Part shown: one piece after another, positions 42,924 through 52,558 of the stretch
Layout of the letters: every line of letters starts with the position of its first letter
Position numbering within the stretch: position 1 is the first letter of the stretch
Assembly: GCA_900545085.1 (NCBI GenBank)
Contig: UQXU01000004.1
Coordinates: forward strand, 1 to 56,659
Source: an uncultured Eubacteriales bacterium
GTDB lineage: Bacteria; Bacillota; Clostridia; Christensenellales; Christensenellaceae
DNA length: 56,659 bases
Reading direction: 5' to 3'
The notes under the pieces: model-generated
What the model was told of the DNA's origin: nothing
What the model saw: only the letters and a program-made list of their open reading frames with translations
Databases searched by the model: none
Translations under genes and position numbers: made by a program

Positions 42924-44736
42924 TCTATCCCAACAGAAACGCCAGCGGATGCTGGAATTTCTCCAGACCATCCGCGAGGAACATAAAGATGATGACGATG
43001 TACTGGTTGCCATCGGTGAAATCGAGAGCGCGCTGAACGAGAAGAAATACGGCCTTGTGTGGGAGCGGCACGAGGAATCTGTTGACGTACAGATGCGGTA
43101 TAATATCCCCGTGTTCACCGAGGTGCCGGAGCGGGAAATTAGCGCGGCACCCGGCGAAACCTACAACTTTCTGCTGGAAGGCGATAACCTCCATAGTCTG
43201 CGGCTGCTGGAAAAGACACATACCGGGAAGATTGATGTTATATACATTGATCCACCTTATAACACTGGCAGCAAGGATTTTATCTATGATGATGCGTATG
43301 TTGATTCTAATGATGGATTTAATCACAGTAAGTGGCTTTCTTTCATGTCTGAACGCCTCTCTATTGCAAGTAAGTTGCTATCTGATAAAGGTGTAATCGT
43401 TATCAGTATTGGCTATCAGGAAGTACATAATTTGATGGTTTTGTGCCAAGAAATGTTTGATGATAAGCAAGTCGTTTGTGTTACGGTTCAAACTTCAGGC
43501 GGCAAGCCAAACGGTGGGTTTACATTTGTACAAGAGTACCTCGTATTTATCACCAAAGAGGACTTTCAGCCTAAAACAATGAGTTTTACTGGTGGTGTAG
43601 AACGCTCTCCATTCGAGGGATTAACCCTGAGTACCTTTGATAAAACGACACGGCCAAACCAAACATATCCTATTTTTATAGATAAGAAGACGATGCACAT
43701 TGTGGGCGTTGGAAAATCGCTCACTGAAAGAGCAAATGAAAATATCTATACGGGTGACTTTAAAGATTTTCCTTTTGATTACTCCGAGGCCCCAGAAGGA
43801 ACGGCGGCATTATGGCCTGTCAGCAGTAAAGGTGCAGAGTGCGTATGGCGCCTGATTTCACCTCGTCTGTTGCACGACTGGGAGAAAGGCTATATTAAAG
43901 TAAGCAAAAATAAATCCAAAGCAAATCCGAATGAGTACAGTATTCAGTATTTGCCGGACGGAGTAATCAAAAAGATTGATTCAGGAGAATTGAAGGTCAT
44001 TGGGCATGAAGACGGTATGCCCACTCTAATGTTCGGCAAAAACCAAACTGTAGGAAGTGAAATTCCGACTATCTGGGCAGAGAAAGACTTTTTTACTACG
44101 AAAGGTTCTTCTCATGTTCGCTCTATCTTTGGAGATAAAAGATTTCCATACCCAAAGCCGCTGGAATATATTATCGAAATTCTGCGTGCGACAACAGAGC
44201 CTAATAGTATTATCCTTGATTTTTTTGCTGGTTCTGGGACAACAGGCGAGGCTGTTTTAGAGCTAAACAAGTCTGATGCGGGAAGCAGGAAATTTATACT
44301 CTGCACCAACAATCAGAATAACATTTGTACGGAAGTTACTTATCCACGACTGAAAACTGTGTTTACGGGAAAAAGAGAAGATGGCACTGTATTTTCAGAT
44401 GGCCTCCCGGCCAATCTAAAATATTACCGTACAGATTTTGTTCCGAAGAACACGGAAGATGTGAGCGAAGCGCTGCTTGCCCACATTCAGGAGATGATTC
44501 AGCTGGAGCATGGCGTGAAAATTGACGGCAGTGCCTACCGGATGATTATGTCAGACACGGAGGCGGATGAGCTGGAACAAAACTGGGCGCAGCAGGACGA
44601 AATCAAGGCGCTGTATATCTCCAAAAACGTGTTGCTGACTACCAGCCAGAATGAGCTGTTTGGCAGCGTAGAGATGCACATTATCCCGGATAACTACTTT
44701 AAATTTGAGCTACAGGAGGTGGGCGAAGTATGGTAA
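42916..44736 (+). CDS. Type III restriction-modification methyltransferase Mod
   Basis: 606 aa; ATG at 42916 (GGAG nine bases upstream) is better than the longer frame from 42856. N6-adenine methyltransferase of beta order: catalytic D-P-P-Y-N-T-G near residue 107-113 precedes the SAM motif F-F-A-G-S-G-T-T-G near 435-443, with a long target-recognition region between. Also an N-terminal family domain and C-terminal segment typical of type III Mod. Overlaps res by seven bases. Confidence 0.93.
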   Translation: MANLSQQKRQRMLEFLQTIREEHKDDDDVLVAIGEIESALNEKKYGLVWERHEESVDVQMRYNIPVFTEVPEREISAAPGETYNFLLEGDNLHSLRLLEKTHTGKIDVIYIDPPYNTGSKDFIYDDAYVDSNDGFNHSKWLSFMSERLSIASKLLSDKGVIVISIGYQEVHNLMVLCQEMFDDKQVVCVTVQTSGGKPNGGFTFVQEYLVFITKEDFQPKTMSFTGGVERSPFEGLTLSTFDKTTRPNQTYPIFIDKKTMHIVGVGKSLTERANENIYTGDFKDFPFDYSEAPEGTAALWPVSSKGAECVWRLISPRLLHDWEKGYIKVSKNKSKANPNEYSIQYLPDGVIKKIDSGELKVIGHEDGMPTLMFGKNQTVGSEIPTIWAEKDFFTTKGSSHVRSIFGDKRFPYPKPLEYIIEILRATTEPNSIILDFFAGSGTTGEAVLELNKSDAGSRKFILCTNNQNNICTEVTYPRLKTVFTGKREDGTVFSDGLPANLKYYRTDFVPKNTEDVSEALLAHIQEMIQLEHGVKIDGSAYRMIMSDTEADELEQNWAQQDEIKALYISKNVLLTTSQNELFGSVEMHIIPDNYFKFELQEVGEVW

Positions 44737-46946
44737 ATCCCGGACTGACCATCAATCTGTTCGACTTTCAGGAAAAGGCTGTTATCAAGCTCCTTGACCT
44801 GACGGCGAAGGACGATAGCAAACAGACGATTATTATGAAAGCGCCCACCGGATCGGGCAAGACCATTATTCTTATTGACTATGTGGATAAATTCCTGACC
44901 AATGTAGTAGATAACATGGCGTTTATCTGGCTCTGCCCCGGCAAAGGCAATCTGGAGGAACAAAGTCGGGATAAAATGCGCAAATTCGCCCCCGGACGGG
45001 TGACGCAGAATCTGTTTGAAGCACTGTCTAGCGGATTCGCTCCCGGCAGCACTACCTTTATCAACTGGGAACTTGTCACGAAGCGAGGCAATACCGCTAT
45101 CCGGGACAGTGAACGGAAAAATCTGTTTGACCGCATAGCGGATGCACACCGCAGCGGCGTGGAGTTTATGGTCATCATTGATGAGGAGCATTCCAACAAT
45201 ACCGCTAAGGCCAAAAGTATCATTGACGCCTTTTCTGCCAAACATATCATTCGTGTCAGCGCAACCGCTGTCCAGAACAAACGGTATGAATTTTTTGAAA
45301 TTGATGAAGTGGATGTCATTAATGCAGGGCTGATTACCAAGGCTCTGTATGTGAATGAGGGTATCGAGGAAAATCTGGAAATTACAGACGATTACGACTA
45401 TCTCCTTGACCTTGCGGACGCAAAGCGGAAAGCAATCTCCATCCGCTATCAGGAAAAAGGAAAGAATATCCGTCCGCTGGTGCTGATTCAGTTCCCCAAC
45501 GGTAGGCCGGAAACCATTATCGCTGTGGAGCGCAAGCTGGAATGCATGGGCTATACCTACGACAACGGCATGGTCAGCAAGTGGATGAGCGAGGATAAGA
45601 AAGACCTCCCGGAAAACCTGACGGAGAACGATGGCATTCCCGTGTTTTTGCTCATGAAGCAGGCCATCAGCACAGGCTGGGACTGCCCACGGGCAAAAAT
45701 TCTCGTTAAATTACGGGAGGGTATGAGCGAGAGCTTTGAAATTCAGACTATCGGGCGCATTCGCCGTATGCCAGAGGCGAAGCACTATGAAGATGACCTG
45801 CTGGATTTCTGTTATGTCTATACCTTCGATGAGAAATATAAAGCTGGGCTACTCTCCAATATGGACAAGGCGTATGAAACCCGCCGACTGTTCCTGAAAG
45901 AAAAATGCAAAACTTTCACGCTGGAGAAGCAAATTCGCGATCAAGACTTTGACGGTCTCGGAGAGCGAGAGGTTCTGTATAAAATTTATGACGTTCTGGT
46001 CAAAAAGTACAGTCTGGGAACCGTCAAAACCGATAACAAGGTTCGATTTGAAGCTGCAGGGTATCGCTTTGGCACTGAAATATTCGGTCACGCTCTCTAC
46101 GGAAAATATGTGCGTACCGACATGGTGGCTGAAAGCACAAGCTATTACACAACCCGGAAAAAGGTGGACACCCACAAGCACGGCATGGAACTGCTCCACT
46201 GCGTAGACTCCATCAAGAGTGCCATCGGAATGCCCACCGCCAAGGTCAAGACCATTTTAGAGCGGCTGTTCCGCAAAGGCAGCGGCCCAAACACCAAGAA
46301 GCTGCTTACCCTTGAAACAGCGGAGTTTTATGCGTTTATCATCAATAATGTACATTTGCTGAAGGAGGAATTCCGGGAAGTTACATCGAGTATGTCTCAG
46401 CAGATGAGTATACTGCTCCATCCGAAGAAATCCGTATTCCATATCCCGGAGCAGGATTTCTTCCGCTATGATCCCGGTGTGAAAAATGAAGTGGAATATC
46501 TACGTAATGCCTATCAGGAATATACCTCCGGCTACGCCACCAGTCTGGTGCGCAGCACCTCGGAAATTCTCTTTGAACAATATTGCGAGAGCCGAGAAGA
46601 TATTGAGTGGGTCTATAAAAACGGCGATACTGGGCAGCAGTATTTCTCTATCGTCTATGTAGACGGGCTTCAGCACCAGTGGCTGTTCTATGCCGATTAT
46701 ATCGTTATGATGAAAGACGGCACCGTTTGGGTTATTGAAACCAAGGGTGGAGAGAGCCACGGGCAGGATAAAAACATCGACACGCAGATAGAGAATAAAT
46801 TTAATGCGTTTAAAGCGTATGCCGAGGAAAAGGGCCTGCATTGGGGCTTTGTCCGGGATAAGGATAATCGGCTGTACCTCAACAATACCGTGTTTGCAGA
46901 GGATATGGCAGATGAACACTGGGTGGCGATTGAGGATGCGCTGTAA
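44730..46946 (+). CDS. Type III restriction enzyme Res subunit
   Basis: 738 aa. Superfamily 2 helicase with Walker A A-P-T-G-S-G-K-T near residue 38-45, D-E-E-H box (I-I-D-E-E-H), S-A-T motif, and G-R-I-R-R-M. The C-terminal endonuclease is seen in V-I-E-T-K-G-G. Together with Mod it forms the restriction complex that cuts DNA after translocation or sliding between head-to-head sites. Intact; so the system looks functional. Confidence 0.92.
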   Translation: MVNPGLTINLFDFQEKAVIKLLDLTAKDDSKQTIIMKAPTGSGKTIILIDYVDKFLTNVVDNMAFIWLCPGKGNLEEQSRDKMRKFAPGRVTQNLFEALSSGFAPGSTTFINWELVTKRGNTAIRDSERKNLFDRIADAHRSGVEFMVIIDEEHSNNTAKAKSIIDAFSAKHIIRVSATAVQNKRYEFFEIDEVDVINAGLITKALYVNEGIEENLEITDDYDYLLDLADAKRKAISIRYQEKGKNIRPLVLIQFPNGRPETIIAVERKLECMGYTYDNGMVSKWMSEDKKDLPENLTENDGIPVFLLMKQAISTGWDCPRAKILVKLREGMSESFEIQTIGRIRRMPEAKHYEDDLLDFCYVYTFDEKYKAGLLSNMDKAYETRRLFLKEKCKTFTLEKQIRDQDFDGLGEREVLYKIYDVLVKKYSLGTVKTDNKVRFEAAGYRFGTEIFGHALYGKYVRTDMVAESTSYYTTRKKVDTHKHGMELLHCVDSIKSAIGMPTAKVKTILERLFRKGSGPNTKKLLTLETAEFYAFIINNVHLLKEEFREVTSSMSQQMSILLHPKKSVFHIPEQDFFRYDPGVKNEVEYLRNAYQEYTSGYATSLVRSTSEILFEQYCESREDIEWVYKNGDTGQQYFSIVYVDGLQHQWLFYADYIVMMKDGTVWVIETKGGESHGQDKNIDTQIENKFNAFKAYAEEKGLHWGFVRDKDNRLYLNNTVFAEDMADEHWVAIEDAL

Positions 46947-47005
46947 TTATTCATAGTGTAAAATACACGCTGCACACATTAACATAATTACGGAAGGAGG
47001 ATACT

Positions 47006-48208
47006 ATGGAAGAAACTCATCAAATTAGCTTTGATGAATTAGTGTTACAGGACAAAATCAAAGCTAGTCCGGGACGAACGTCTTATATTGATGAATATGG
47101 AAGTTTTGGCTTTGATTTTTCTACCGAAGGTGCATCAAAATACTACGTTTTGTGCGCTGTAATTGTTGAGGACAGCAAAATAGGTGCCTTACATTCAGCT
47201 GTGGCTGATGTTAAGAAAAACAATGGTTTTGCAGCCACAGAGATGAAGTCAAGCACAATTGGAAATAAATATAAATGGAGAAGCCGAATCATGGCTCAGC
47301 TACTTGCAATAGATTTTCATGTCTTGCTTTTTATCGCAGACAAAAGAGAGTTTGCTCAAGGGAGCCCTTTGACGAATTATAAGAAGTCATTTATAAAATT
47401 TCTCCATCAGCGCTTTTATGATCTCCTATATCATGTATATCCAAAACTCAAAATTATTGAGGATTCAATTGGGTCAAACGAGTTTCAGGCATCGTTCCGA
47501 AAATATGTCCAGAATAATCGACCTCAGCTAAATCTGTTGAATGAATATGATTTTGATTATGTTGATAGTAAAGATGAATTTCTCGTGCAACTTGCCGATA
47601 TAATAGGTGGCTCAATCGGGCACTCATTGACTGACAATAACTCTCCAAATTATCAGGAAATGCTAAAAGGAAAAATTATAGCCACCGAGTATTTTCCCAA
47701 CAAAAAGGAGCCTTATTGGGGTTCAGCAAATCCTGACAATTATAAATACAATCAGGATATTTATGATCTGTCAGTAAAATGTGCATATGACTTTATTACA
47801 AAGTATGAACATGAACAAGACGATGAAAGCAGGGTTAAAGTGGCTTTTTTGCGCTATTTACTGTTCCATGTAAATAACGTCAATCCAACACAGTATGTTT
47901 CTGCAGCTCAGATATTGGCAACAATTCGTGAATATACATCGCACAGAGTCACTAAGGACTTTTTGTACCGCCGTATTATTGCACCGTTAAGGGATGAGGG
48001 GGTTATCATAGCAAGCTGCCCCAGAGGTTACAAAATCCCGATTTCTGCGGAAGATATTACGGCATATCTCAACCAAACTAATACAAGAGTTTCGCCGATG
48101 CTCCGTCGAGTAGGTATCTGCCGAAATCTTATTTTACAGAAAACGGACGGAAACTTAGATATCTTGAATGATGACGCATTTGTGAAATATAAGCGGTACT
48201 TTGATTGA
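47006..48208 (+). CDS. DUF3800-domain protein with C-terminal winged helix
   Basis: 400 aa. DUF3800 (RNase H-like fold): Y-I-D-E-Y-G near residue 27-32, E-M-K-S-S near 82, E-D-S and V-Q-L-A-D-I-I-G-G, which could coordinate metal. A C-terminal region (L-A-T-I-R-E-Y-T-S-H-R-V-T-K-D-F-L-Y-R-R-I-I-A-P-L-R-D-E-G-V) reads as a winged helix. Sixty bases downstream of res and with its own Shine-Dalgarno (GGAGG). DUF3800 proteins are often found in defence islands, so an accessory nuclease is likely, not proven. An inverted repeat (48267-48308) follows. Confidence 0.8.
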   Translation: MEETHQISFDELVLQDKIKASPGRTSYIDEYGSFGFDFSTEGASKYYVLCAVIVEDSKIGALHSAVADVKKNNGFAATEMKSSTIGNKYKWRSRIMAQLLAIDFHVLLFIADKREFAQGSPLTNYKKSFIKFLHQRFYDLLYHVYPKLKIIEDSIGSNEFQASFRKYVQNNRPQLNLLNEYDFDYVDSKDEFLVQLADIIGGSIGHSLTDNNSPNYQEMLKGKIIATEYFPNKKEPYWGSANPDNYKYNQDIYDLSVKCAYDFITKYEHEQDDESRVKVAFLRYLLFHVNNVNPTQYVSAAQILATIREYTSHRVTKDFLYRRIIAPLRDEGVIIASCPRGYKIPISAEDITAYLNQTNTRVSPMLRRVGICRNLILQKTDGNLDILNDDAFVKYKRYFD

Positions 48209-48266
48209 ATTGCTTTGCGTACCATTGTGCTTCGTTTTATACTGACACATAAATTCAAACACCATG

Positions 48267-48308
48267 AAGCCCCTGAGAATGCTGAAATTGCCGCATTTTC
48301 AGGGGCTT
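48267..48308 (+). terminator. Hairpin after the DUF3800 gene
   Basis: AAGCCCCTGA..CATT / AATG..TCAGGGGCTT. Strong stem, weak T run. Confidence 0.55.
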
Positions 48309-48337
48309 CTGCCGTATAGAAGTTGTTTTTTCAAGGA

Positions 48338-48732
48338 TGTATCCTCATCGACAGCACACTGCCGGAATCCGGCAATATCGGGCGGGAACGTTTTACCATG
48401 TGATGCATGAGGTCATGCATCAGGTTCTACACAAGACAGAATTCCGATGGATACAGCCGAATTACGTCTACTGTTCTACCGGGAAAGCTTTGTTTGGAAG
48501 AAAGAAAATTGTGACCGCCATCGACCGAATCGAATATCAGGTAAACACCGGAGCTGCTGCATTTCTTATGCCGCGTAAGATTATACCTTCGATATTCAGA
48601 GATCTGACAGCAGGATTTGCGCAGAATTATCCAATTACAGATGATTTTCGTGCCGAGCAGGCGGTTTGTGAACTAGCAAAATTATTTGGCGTATCTAAGC
48701 AGGTTATGTGTTATCAGTCGTATAACGCATAA
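48338..48732 (+). pseudogene. ImmA/IrrE metallopeptidase, frameshifted
   Basis: I-L-I-D-S-T-L-P-E-S-G-N-I-G-R-E-R-F-T-M in one frame, then H-E-V-M-H-Q-V-L-H (zinc motif) in the next, followed by the family's R-A-E-Q-A-V-C-E-L-A-K-L-F-G-V-S. A stop and shift at the join break it. Such peptidases normally cleave XRE repressors of mobile elements. Confidence 0.75.
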
Positions 48733-49124
48733 AATTGCTGCAGGAAACGACGGAGGAATATCCGTACTTACTGAATTTGTAAGTCTGGTATAATATACGC
48801 CTTATTTCATGGAGTCATAAAACTAGTTTCTAAATCCCTTTATCAAAACGCATATGTTAGGTTTATGCGAACATGCACATTTATGACGCAATGAGAATTT
48901 CTATGGAAAAACAAAATGTTATCTATCGCTGCTCAAGGGCAGGCCATTGCCCCCTCCACAAAAGTGTTTTGCGTTGAAGCCGCCCAAGCCACTTTCATCA
49001 CCTCTGGATGTTTTGCAGAAATGTCCAGCAAAGCACGGTGAGGATATTACCATTCGGATTGGCACTGCAAGACATACCTGATGGATGAAACTCGATAATT
49101 GAATATGAAAATTACTTGCAGCTA
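48733..49124. other. No gene seen
   Basis: About 390 bases of what looks like decayed coding DNA; no intact frame or recognisable domain. Confidence 0.5.
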
Positions 49125-49208
49125 AGCCGCTTTGGACGTGCTATATTGCAGAATTTCGGACAGGTAATCCCTGTCATATTCTGTACACGTTCTGAGCGGC
49201 TGTTTTTA
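49125..49208 (+). ncRNA. Long nested hairpin upstream of the DUF4417 operon
   Basis: Four nested stems: AGCCGCT / AGCGGCT (49125-49201), ACGTG / CACGT, AGAAT / ATTCT, GACAGG / CCTGTC around TAATC, followed by TTTTT. It could be a long terminator or a structured leader RNA. No transcript or family is known to me. Confidence 0.45.
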
Positions 49209-49307
49209 TAGAAACAGGAGTTCAGCAAATGAAATTTAAATTTTTTATCCAAAAAGGATGATATAATAAACAGAGTAAGAAGACGTAAAGCAACGATTGA
49301 TGACGGC

Positions 49308-49976
49308 ATGAACCCGGAACTGGTTCACGGCGCGATATTTGATGGATATCTGGGCATTCCTACCATCCATAAGCCAGATACCTTCATCATTCCAACCGAT
49401 ATTATTCCGTTTACCAAACGAAATCGCAACAGGGATGTAAACACCGCAATCGGGTTTTATGAGATGGATCAGGAATTCTCCAAGGTGCTCATCTCTCCGG
49501 AAATTTATGTAGAAGAATTCTGCCTTCAGACTCTGGTTACACCGGAGAGTGTGAAGCCACTTCTCAGTCCGGACTGTTCCCTTTATCGGGATGCTCCACT
49601 CGCGGTACAAATCACAAATGTTTACAGGAACCGCGCAATCGGTTATTATTATCAGAGCCGCGGTGCATATGTGATTCCGCAGATACGCTGGGGTAATACG
49701 CTGACTTATACGGAACAGGTGCTTCCGGAAAAGCTGGCTTTTCTTGGTGTAGAAAAGCACAGCATTTACGCCATCGGAACCTACGGCTGCTGTAAAACCC
49801 GGGACGACAAATACCATTTTCAGGCCGGGCTGACTGCTATGATGGAGACGCTGGAACCGGCTGTCGTCCTTGTATATGGCTCAATGAACCCTAAGATCTT
49901 TGATCCGTACCTCAGATATGCGAAGTTTGTCCACTACGAAGACTGGATCACCCGTGTGAAGCGAGGTGATTGCTAA
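49308..49976 (+). CDS. DUF4417 protein
   Basis: 222 aa. Conserved blocks: I-P-F-T-K-R-N-R-N, D-Q-E-F-S-K-V-L, N-R-A-I-G-Y-Y-Y-Q-S-R-G, I-P-Q-I-R-W-G, G-T-Y-G-C-C-K-T-R and V-L-V-Y-G-S-M-N-P. The family is found in phages, plasmids and conjugative elements; function unknown. In-frame codons for R-R-R-K-A-T-I-D-D-G precede the ATG, so the true start may be upstream at a non-standard codon. Its TAA overlaps the next ATG (TAATG). Confidence 0.82.
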   Translation: MNPELVHGAIFDGYLGIPTIHKPDTFIIPTDIIPFTKRNRNRDVNTAIGFYEMDQEFSKVLISPEIYVEEFCLQTLVTPESVKPLLSPDCSLYRDAPLAVQITNVYRNRAIGYYYQSRGAYVIPQIRWGNTLTYTEQVLPEKLAFLGVEKHSIYAIGTYGCCKTRDDKYHFQAGLTAMMETLEPAVVLVYGSMNPKIFDPYLRYAKFVHYEDWITRVKRGDC

Positions 49977-50485
49977 TGGGAAGCGGAAGTCGCGGCGGTT
50001 ACGGAAGTTCATGTGGATCACAGCCATATGCACCAACCTATCATGTGGTGGGCTCAATGATGGCACGAGATAAAGCGGATCCGGATATTTACAGCTCAAC
50101 AAAAGGATATTTTCATAATCCAACCGCTGTAAATATCGAGGATGCTGTAAAAGGGAATCGTATTGTCATCGACGGAAAACGTCCCGGCGGCCCGGTCACC
50201 TATGTGATGGATACCAAAGGAAATATTGTGATTGGCGTAAGGAAAAATCCGAATGATTCTGCAAAACGTTCTCCCCACCCCACATTATTGGGTGGAAAAG
50301 ATCCACAAGTGCAGTGTGCCGGAATGATCACATTTAAAGACGGGAGAATCTATTCGGTCAATACAAACAGCGGACATTACAGGCCAAACACAAAATCCTT
50401 ACAGAAGGTTGAATCGGCTCTGGACAAGCTATATGAGAAGAACCCTAATTTATTTTCAAGAGACTCAAAATGGAGGAAGAAATAA
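49976..50485 (+). CDS. SGHYRP-motif protein, possible toxin domain
   Basis: 169 aa; the ATG at 49976 overlaps the preceding TAA. Gly/Ser-rich start, then H-V-V-G-S-M-M-A-R, V-T-Y-V-M-D-T-K-G-N-I-V, and near the C-terminus I-T-F-K-D-G-R-I-Y-S-V-N-T-N-S-G-H-Y-R-P followed by L-Q-K-V-E. The SGHYRP ending occurs in C-terminal domains of polymorphic toxins. The basic character of the C-terminus (W-R-K-K) fits a toxin; activity not known. Confidence 0.6.
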   Translation: MGSGSRGGYGSSCGSQPYAPTYHVVGSMMARDKADPDIYSSTKGYFHNPTAVNIEDAVKGNRIVIDGKRPGGPVTYVMDTKGNIVIGVRKNPNDSAKRSPHPTLLGGKDPQVQCAGMITFKDGRIYSVNTNSGHYRPNTKSLQKVESALDKLYEKNPNLFSRDSKWRKK

Positions 50486-50958
50486 TGTCAATCATTAACG
50501 AGGTCGAAAGACTAACACTGGATCTTTTCCAGTTAGACTACTACAACGAAGCGGAATATACTGACGAGGTTGCAGATGCGTGCATGGATAAAGCCGCAGA
50601 TGCCATTGAAAAATGGGGATTGGATACAATCTATGAATCCTGGTACCGTTACCTCACGAATCAATGTACAACTCCCAAACAGGTATGCAGCTTCGCCAAT
50701 CTATTCTTTAACTACAATGGCACTGAGCATCCTGTTCCTGACGTATTCAAATTTTTGGGGTATTTTTACTACCGTCTGAATCTGAAACCGTTTGACTACG
50801 ATGAGTACAACGCATCAGTCATTATGGATGGAATTTCAGTTGAGCTTCTCAACAGGTCTGGCCTGCGCAATGACCTTTGCGTAGGTGATTACGTTCCCGA
50901 AACAGATCCTGAAATCATAGCTGCGGTTGAAAAATGGAGGGCAGGTGAGTATTCATGA
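50485..50958 (+). CDS. Acidic 157-aa protein of unknown function
   Basis: Start at 50485, overlapping the previous stop as TAATG and with GGAGG upstream; about 157 aa. Very rich in Asp, Glu and Tyr, e.g. D-Y-Y-N-E-A-E-Y-T-D-E-V-A-D. No known domain is recognised. Its acidity and place directly after the SGHYRP protein would fit an immunity or antitoxin protein. Overlaps kptA as ATGA. Confidence 0.55.
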   Translation: MSIINEVERLTLDLFQLDYYNEAEYTDEVADACMDKAADAIEKWGLDTIYESWYRYLTNQCTTPKQVCSFANLFFNYNGTEHPVPDVFKFLGYFYYRLNLKPFDYDEYNASVIMDGISVELLNRSGLRNDLCVGDYVPETDPEIIAAVEKWRAGEYS

Positions 50959-51497
50959 GTTTAAACGATACGAGTAAATTCATCGCACTTATCCTGCGGC
51001 ATAAGCCGGAAGTCATTGGGATTACTCTGGATGAACACGGTTGGGCCAATGTCGATGAACTGATCGCCGGCATTTCCAAGACCAGACCCATGAACCGGGA
51101 GATTCTGGATGAGATTGTCCAAACTGACAGCAAACAGCGCTATTCCTTCAACGAAGACAAGACGCTAATCCGGGCAAATCAGGGACATTCTGTTCCGGTT
51201 GATGTTGAGCTCCAGCAAAAAGAACCTCCGGAGCTTCTCTGGCATGGCACTGGTGAAAAATATGTCTCTTCTATTGATGCGCAGGGACTTCTTCCGAAAA
51301 GCCGTCTGTATGTGCATCTCAGTGCAGACGCTCAGACAGCAAAGCAGGTTGGAGCCCGCCACGGAAAACCTGTAGTTTATCAGATTGCTGCCAGGCAAAT
51401 GTACAAAGATGGAATACCATTCTACTATTCTGTCAATGGTATATGGTTGACCAAATTGGTCCCCGTCAGATATCTGAATCGAATGAACGAATTTTAG
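50955..51497 (+). CDS. kptA: RNA 2'-phosphotransferase KptA/Tpt1
   Basis: 180 aa. Removes the internal 2'-phosphate left by RNA ligation, transferring it to NAD. Motifs: L-I-L-R-H-K-P-E, D-E-H-G-W, Q-R-Y-S-F-N, L-W-H-G-T, V-H-L-S-A-D. Bacterial KptA has no obligate RNA-splicing substrate, so its role here is open. It is the last gene of the coupled set (overlap of four bases). Together these hint at an RNA or NAD-based mechanism. Confidence 0.9.
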   Translation: MSLNDTSKFIALILRHKPEVIGITLDEHGWANVDELIAGISKTRPMNREILDEIVQTDSKQRYSFNEDKTLIRANQGHSVPVDVELQQKEPPELLWHGTGEKYVSSIDAQGLLPKSRLYVHLSADAQTAKQVGARHGKPVVYQIAARQMYKDGIPFYYSVNGIWLTKLVPVRYLNRMNEF

Positions 51498-51577
51498 CTT
51501 GGAACGGTTCCCAATTTGTATTATCCCGCCTCCGTGTATTCCCTGGAGGCAGAAATTTTCCCAAGAGAAAGTGTTAA

Positions 51578-52078
51578 TTACTCATTACCGGAATCCCAGA
51601 AGCTTTCATCATCTGTATCCATTGCCTCTTTTGTCAAATATTTATATGTTGGTCGGTTTTTCCCAATAACACGGTTTGAAATCTCCTTCACCTCCTGATC
51701 AGGAACCATCCATGCCTGTGTCGCTCTCCGCTTCGCCAGTTCAATCATAATTTCCCTGTAAAATTCATCTGGCTCATTTTCAATCTCCTTCAGCTTTTTC
51801 GGAGTGATATAGCATCCATATTTACATATGCATGGAATAACGTCATGTGAAATCCACCTCCTGAATTTATTAAGCAAACGAATACGCGCCTCAACCAACT
51901 CACTGTTTTGTGACACACTCTTTTCATCAGCATCCAGACGCCTAAGAGACCGACTGTAATTTGTGCCGCCGAACGCGGCGCATACATCCTTGCCAACTAA
52001 CCATGGTTCTCTATCGATTATCTTTACTCTGACCTCACCAAAACACTAGCTGCTGATGACCTGTATTCTGTTTTCCAT
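51578..52078 (-). pseudogene. BRO-family phage antirepressor, broken
   Basis: From ATG at 52078: M-E-N-R-I-Q-V-I-S-S, then an in-frame TAG, then continuing in the same frame F-G-E-V-R-V-K-I-I-D-R-E-P-W-L-V-G-K-D-V-C-A-A-F-G, the BRO-N domain. The middle of that domain seems deleted, as L-D-A-D-E-K-S-V is soon followed by L-N-K-F-R-R-W-I-S. The C-terminus looks normal. Confidence 0.75.
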
Positions 52079-52237
52079 AAGCAATTCTCCTGCTCATAAT
52101 AAGATTGTAACTTTTTTATCCCGCAAATTAAGCCTGGATGATAAATTATCCGTCTGCTTCAATTTTACCTTAAAAATCTCCTGCATTTGCGCGGTCTGCT
52201 TACCTCAAAATGGTCATATGCGAACTCATCTTCATGT

Positions 52238-52480
52238 TTACAGGCTCTCACCCTTCTTAAACCGGTAGTCATCCTGATTATATCGGTGAATCCCGTCTGG
52301 TCCGACTGTAATCGTGGCAGCATAGTTCTGGTACTGTTTGCCGGTGGACTCCTGATACTTAGAAATCCACTCAATATACTCAATATAATCCGGCTCCGTT
52401 GCCCCCAGTTCCCGCAGTTCGTCCTCTGACAAAAATATGTTCCCATATTTTCCGTATGCCTTTCTTCCCTTCTCTCCCTT
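52238..52480 (-). pseudogene. Fragment of a phage/element replication-type protein
   Basis: Y-G-N-I-F-L-S-E-D-E-L-R-E-L-G, then Y-I-E-Y-I-E-W-I-S-K-Y-Q-E-S-T-G-K-Q-Y. Resembles C-terminal segments of element replication proteins. No start of its own is clear. Confidence 0.4.
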
Positions 52481-52514
52481 GTTGTGGATTCTCTTGTTAT
52501 TGTTTATATAGTCT

Positions 52515-52556
52515 TTAGTACCAGGTGCCGTTGTCCTTGTTCTTAAACGCTGCCAT
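52515..52556 (-). pseudogene. Start of a tyrosine integrase, truncated
   Basis: ATG at 52556, M-A-A-F-K-N-K-D-N-G-T-W-Y then TAA: the opening of a Tn916-like integrase. The rest is gone. Directly downstream of xis with AAGGGGGAG as ribosome site. Confidence 0.6.
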
Positions 52557-52558
52557 AA

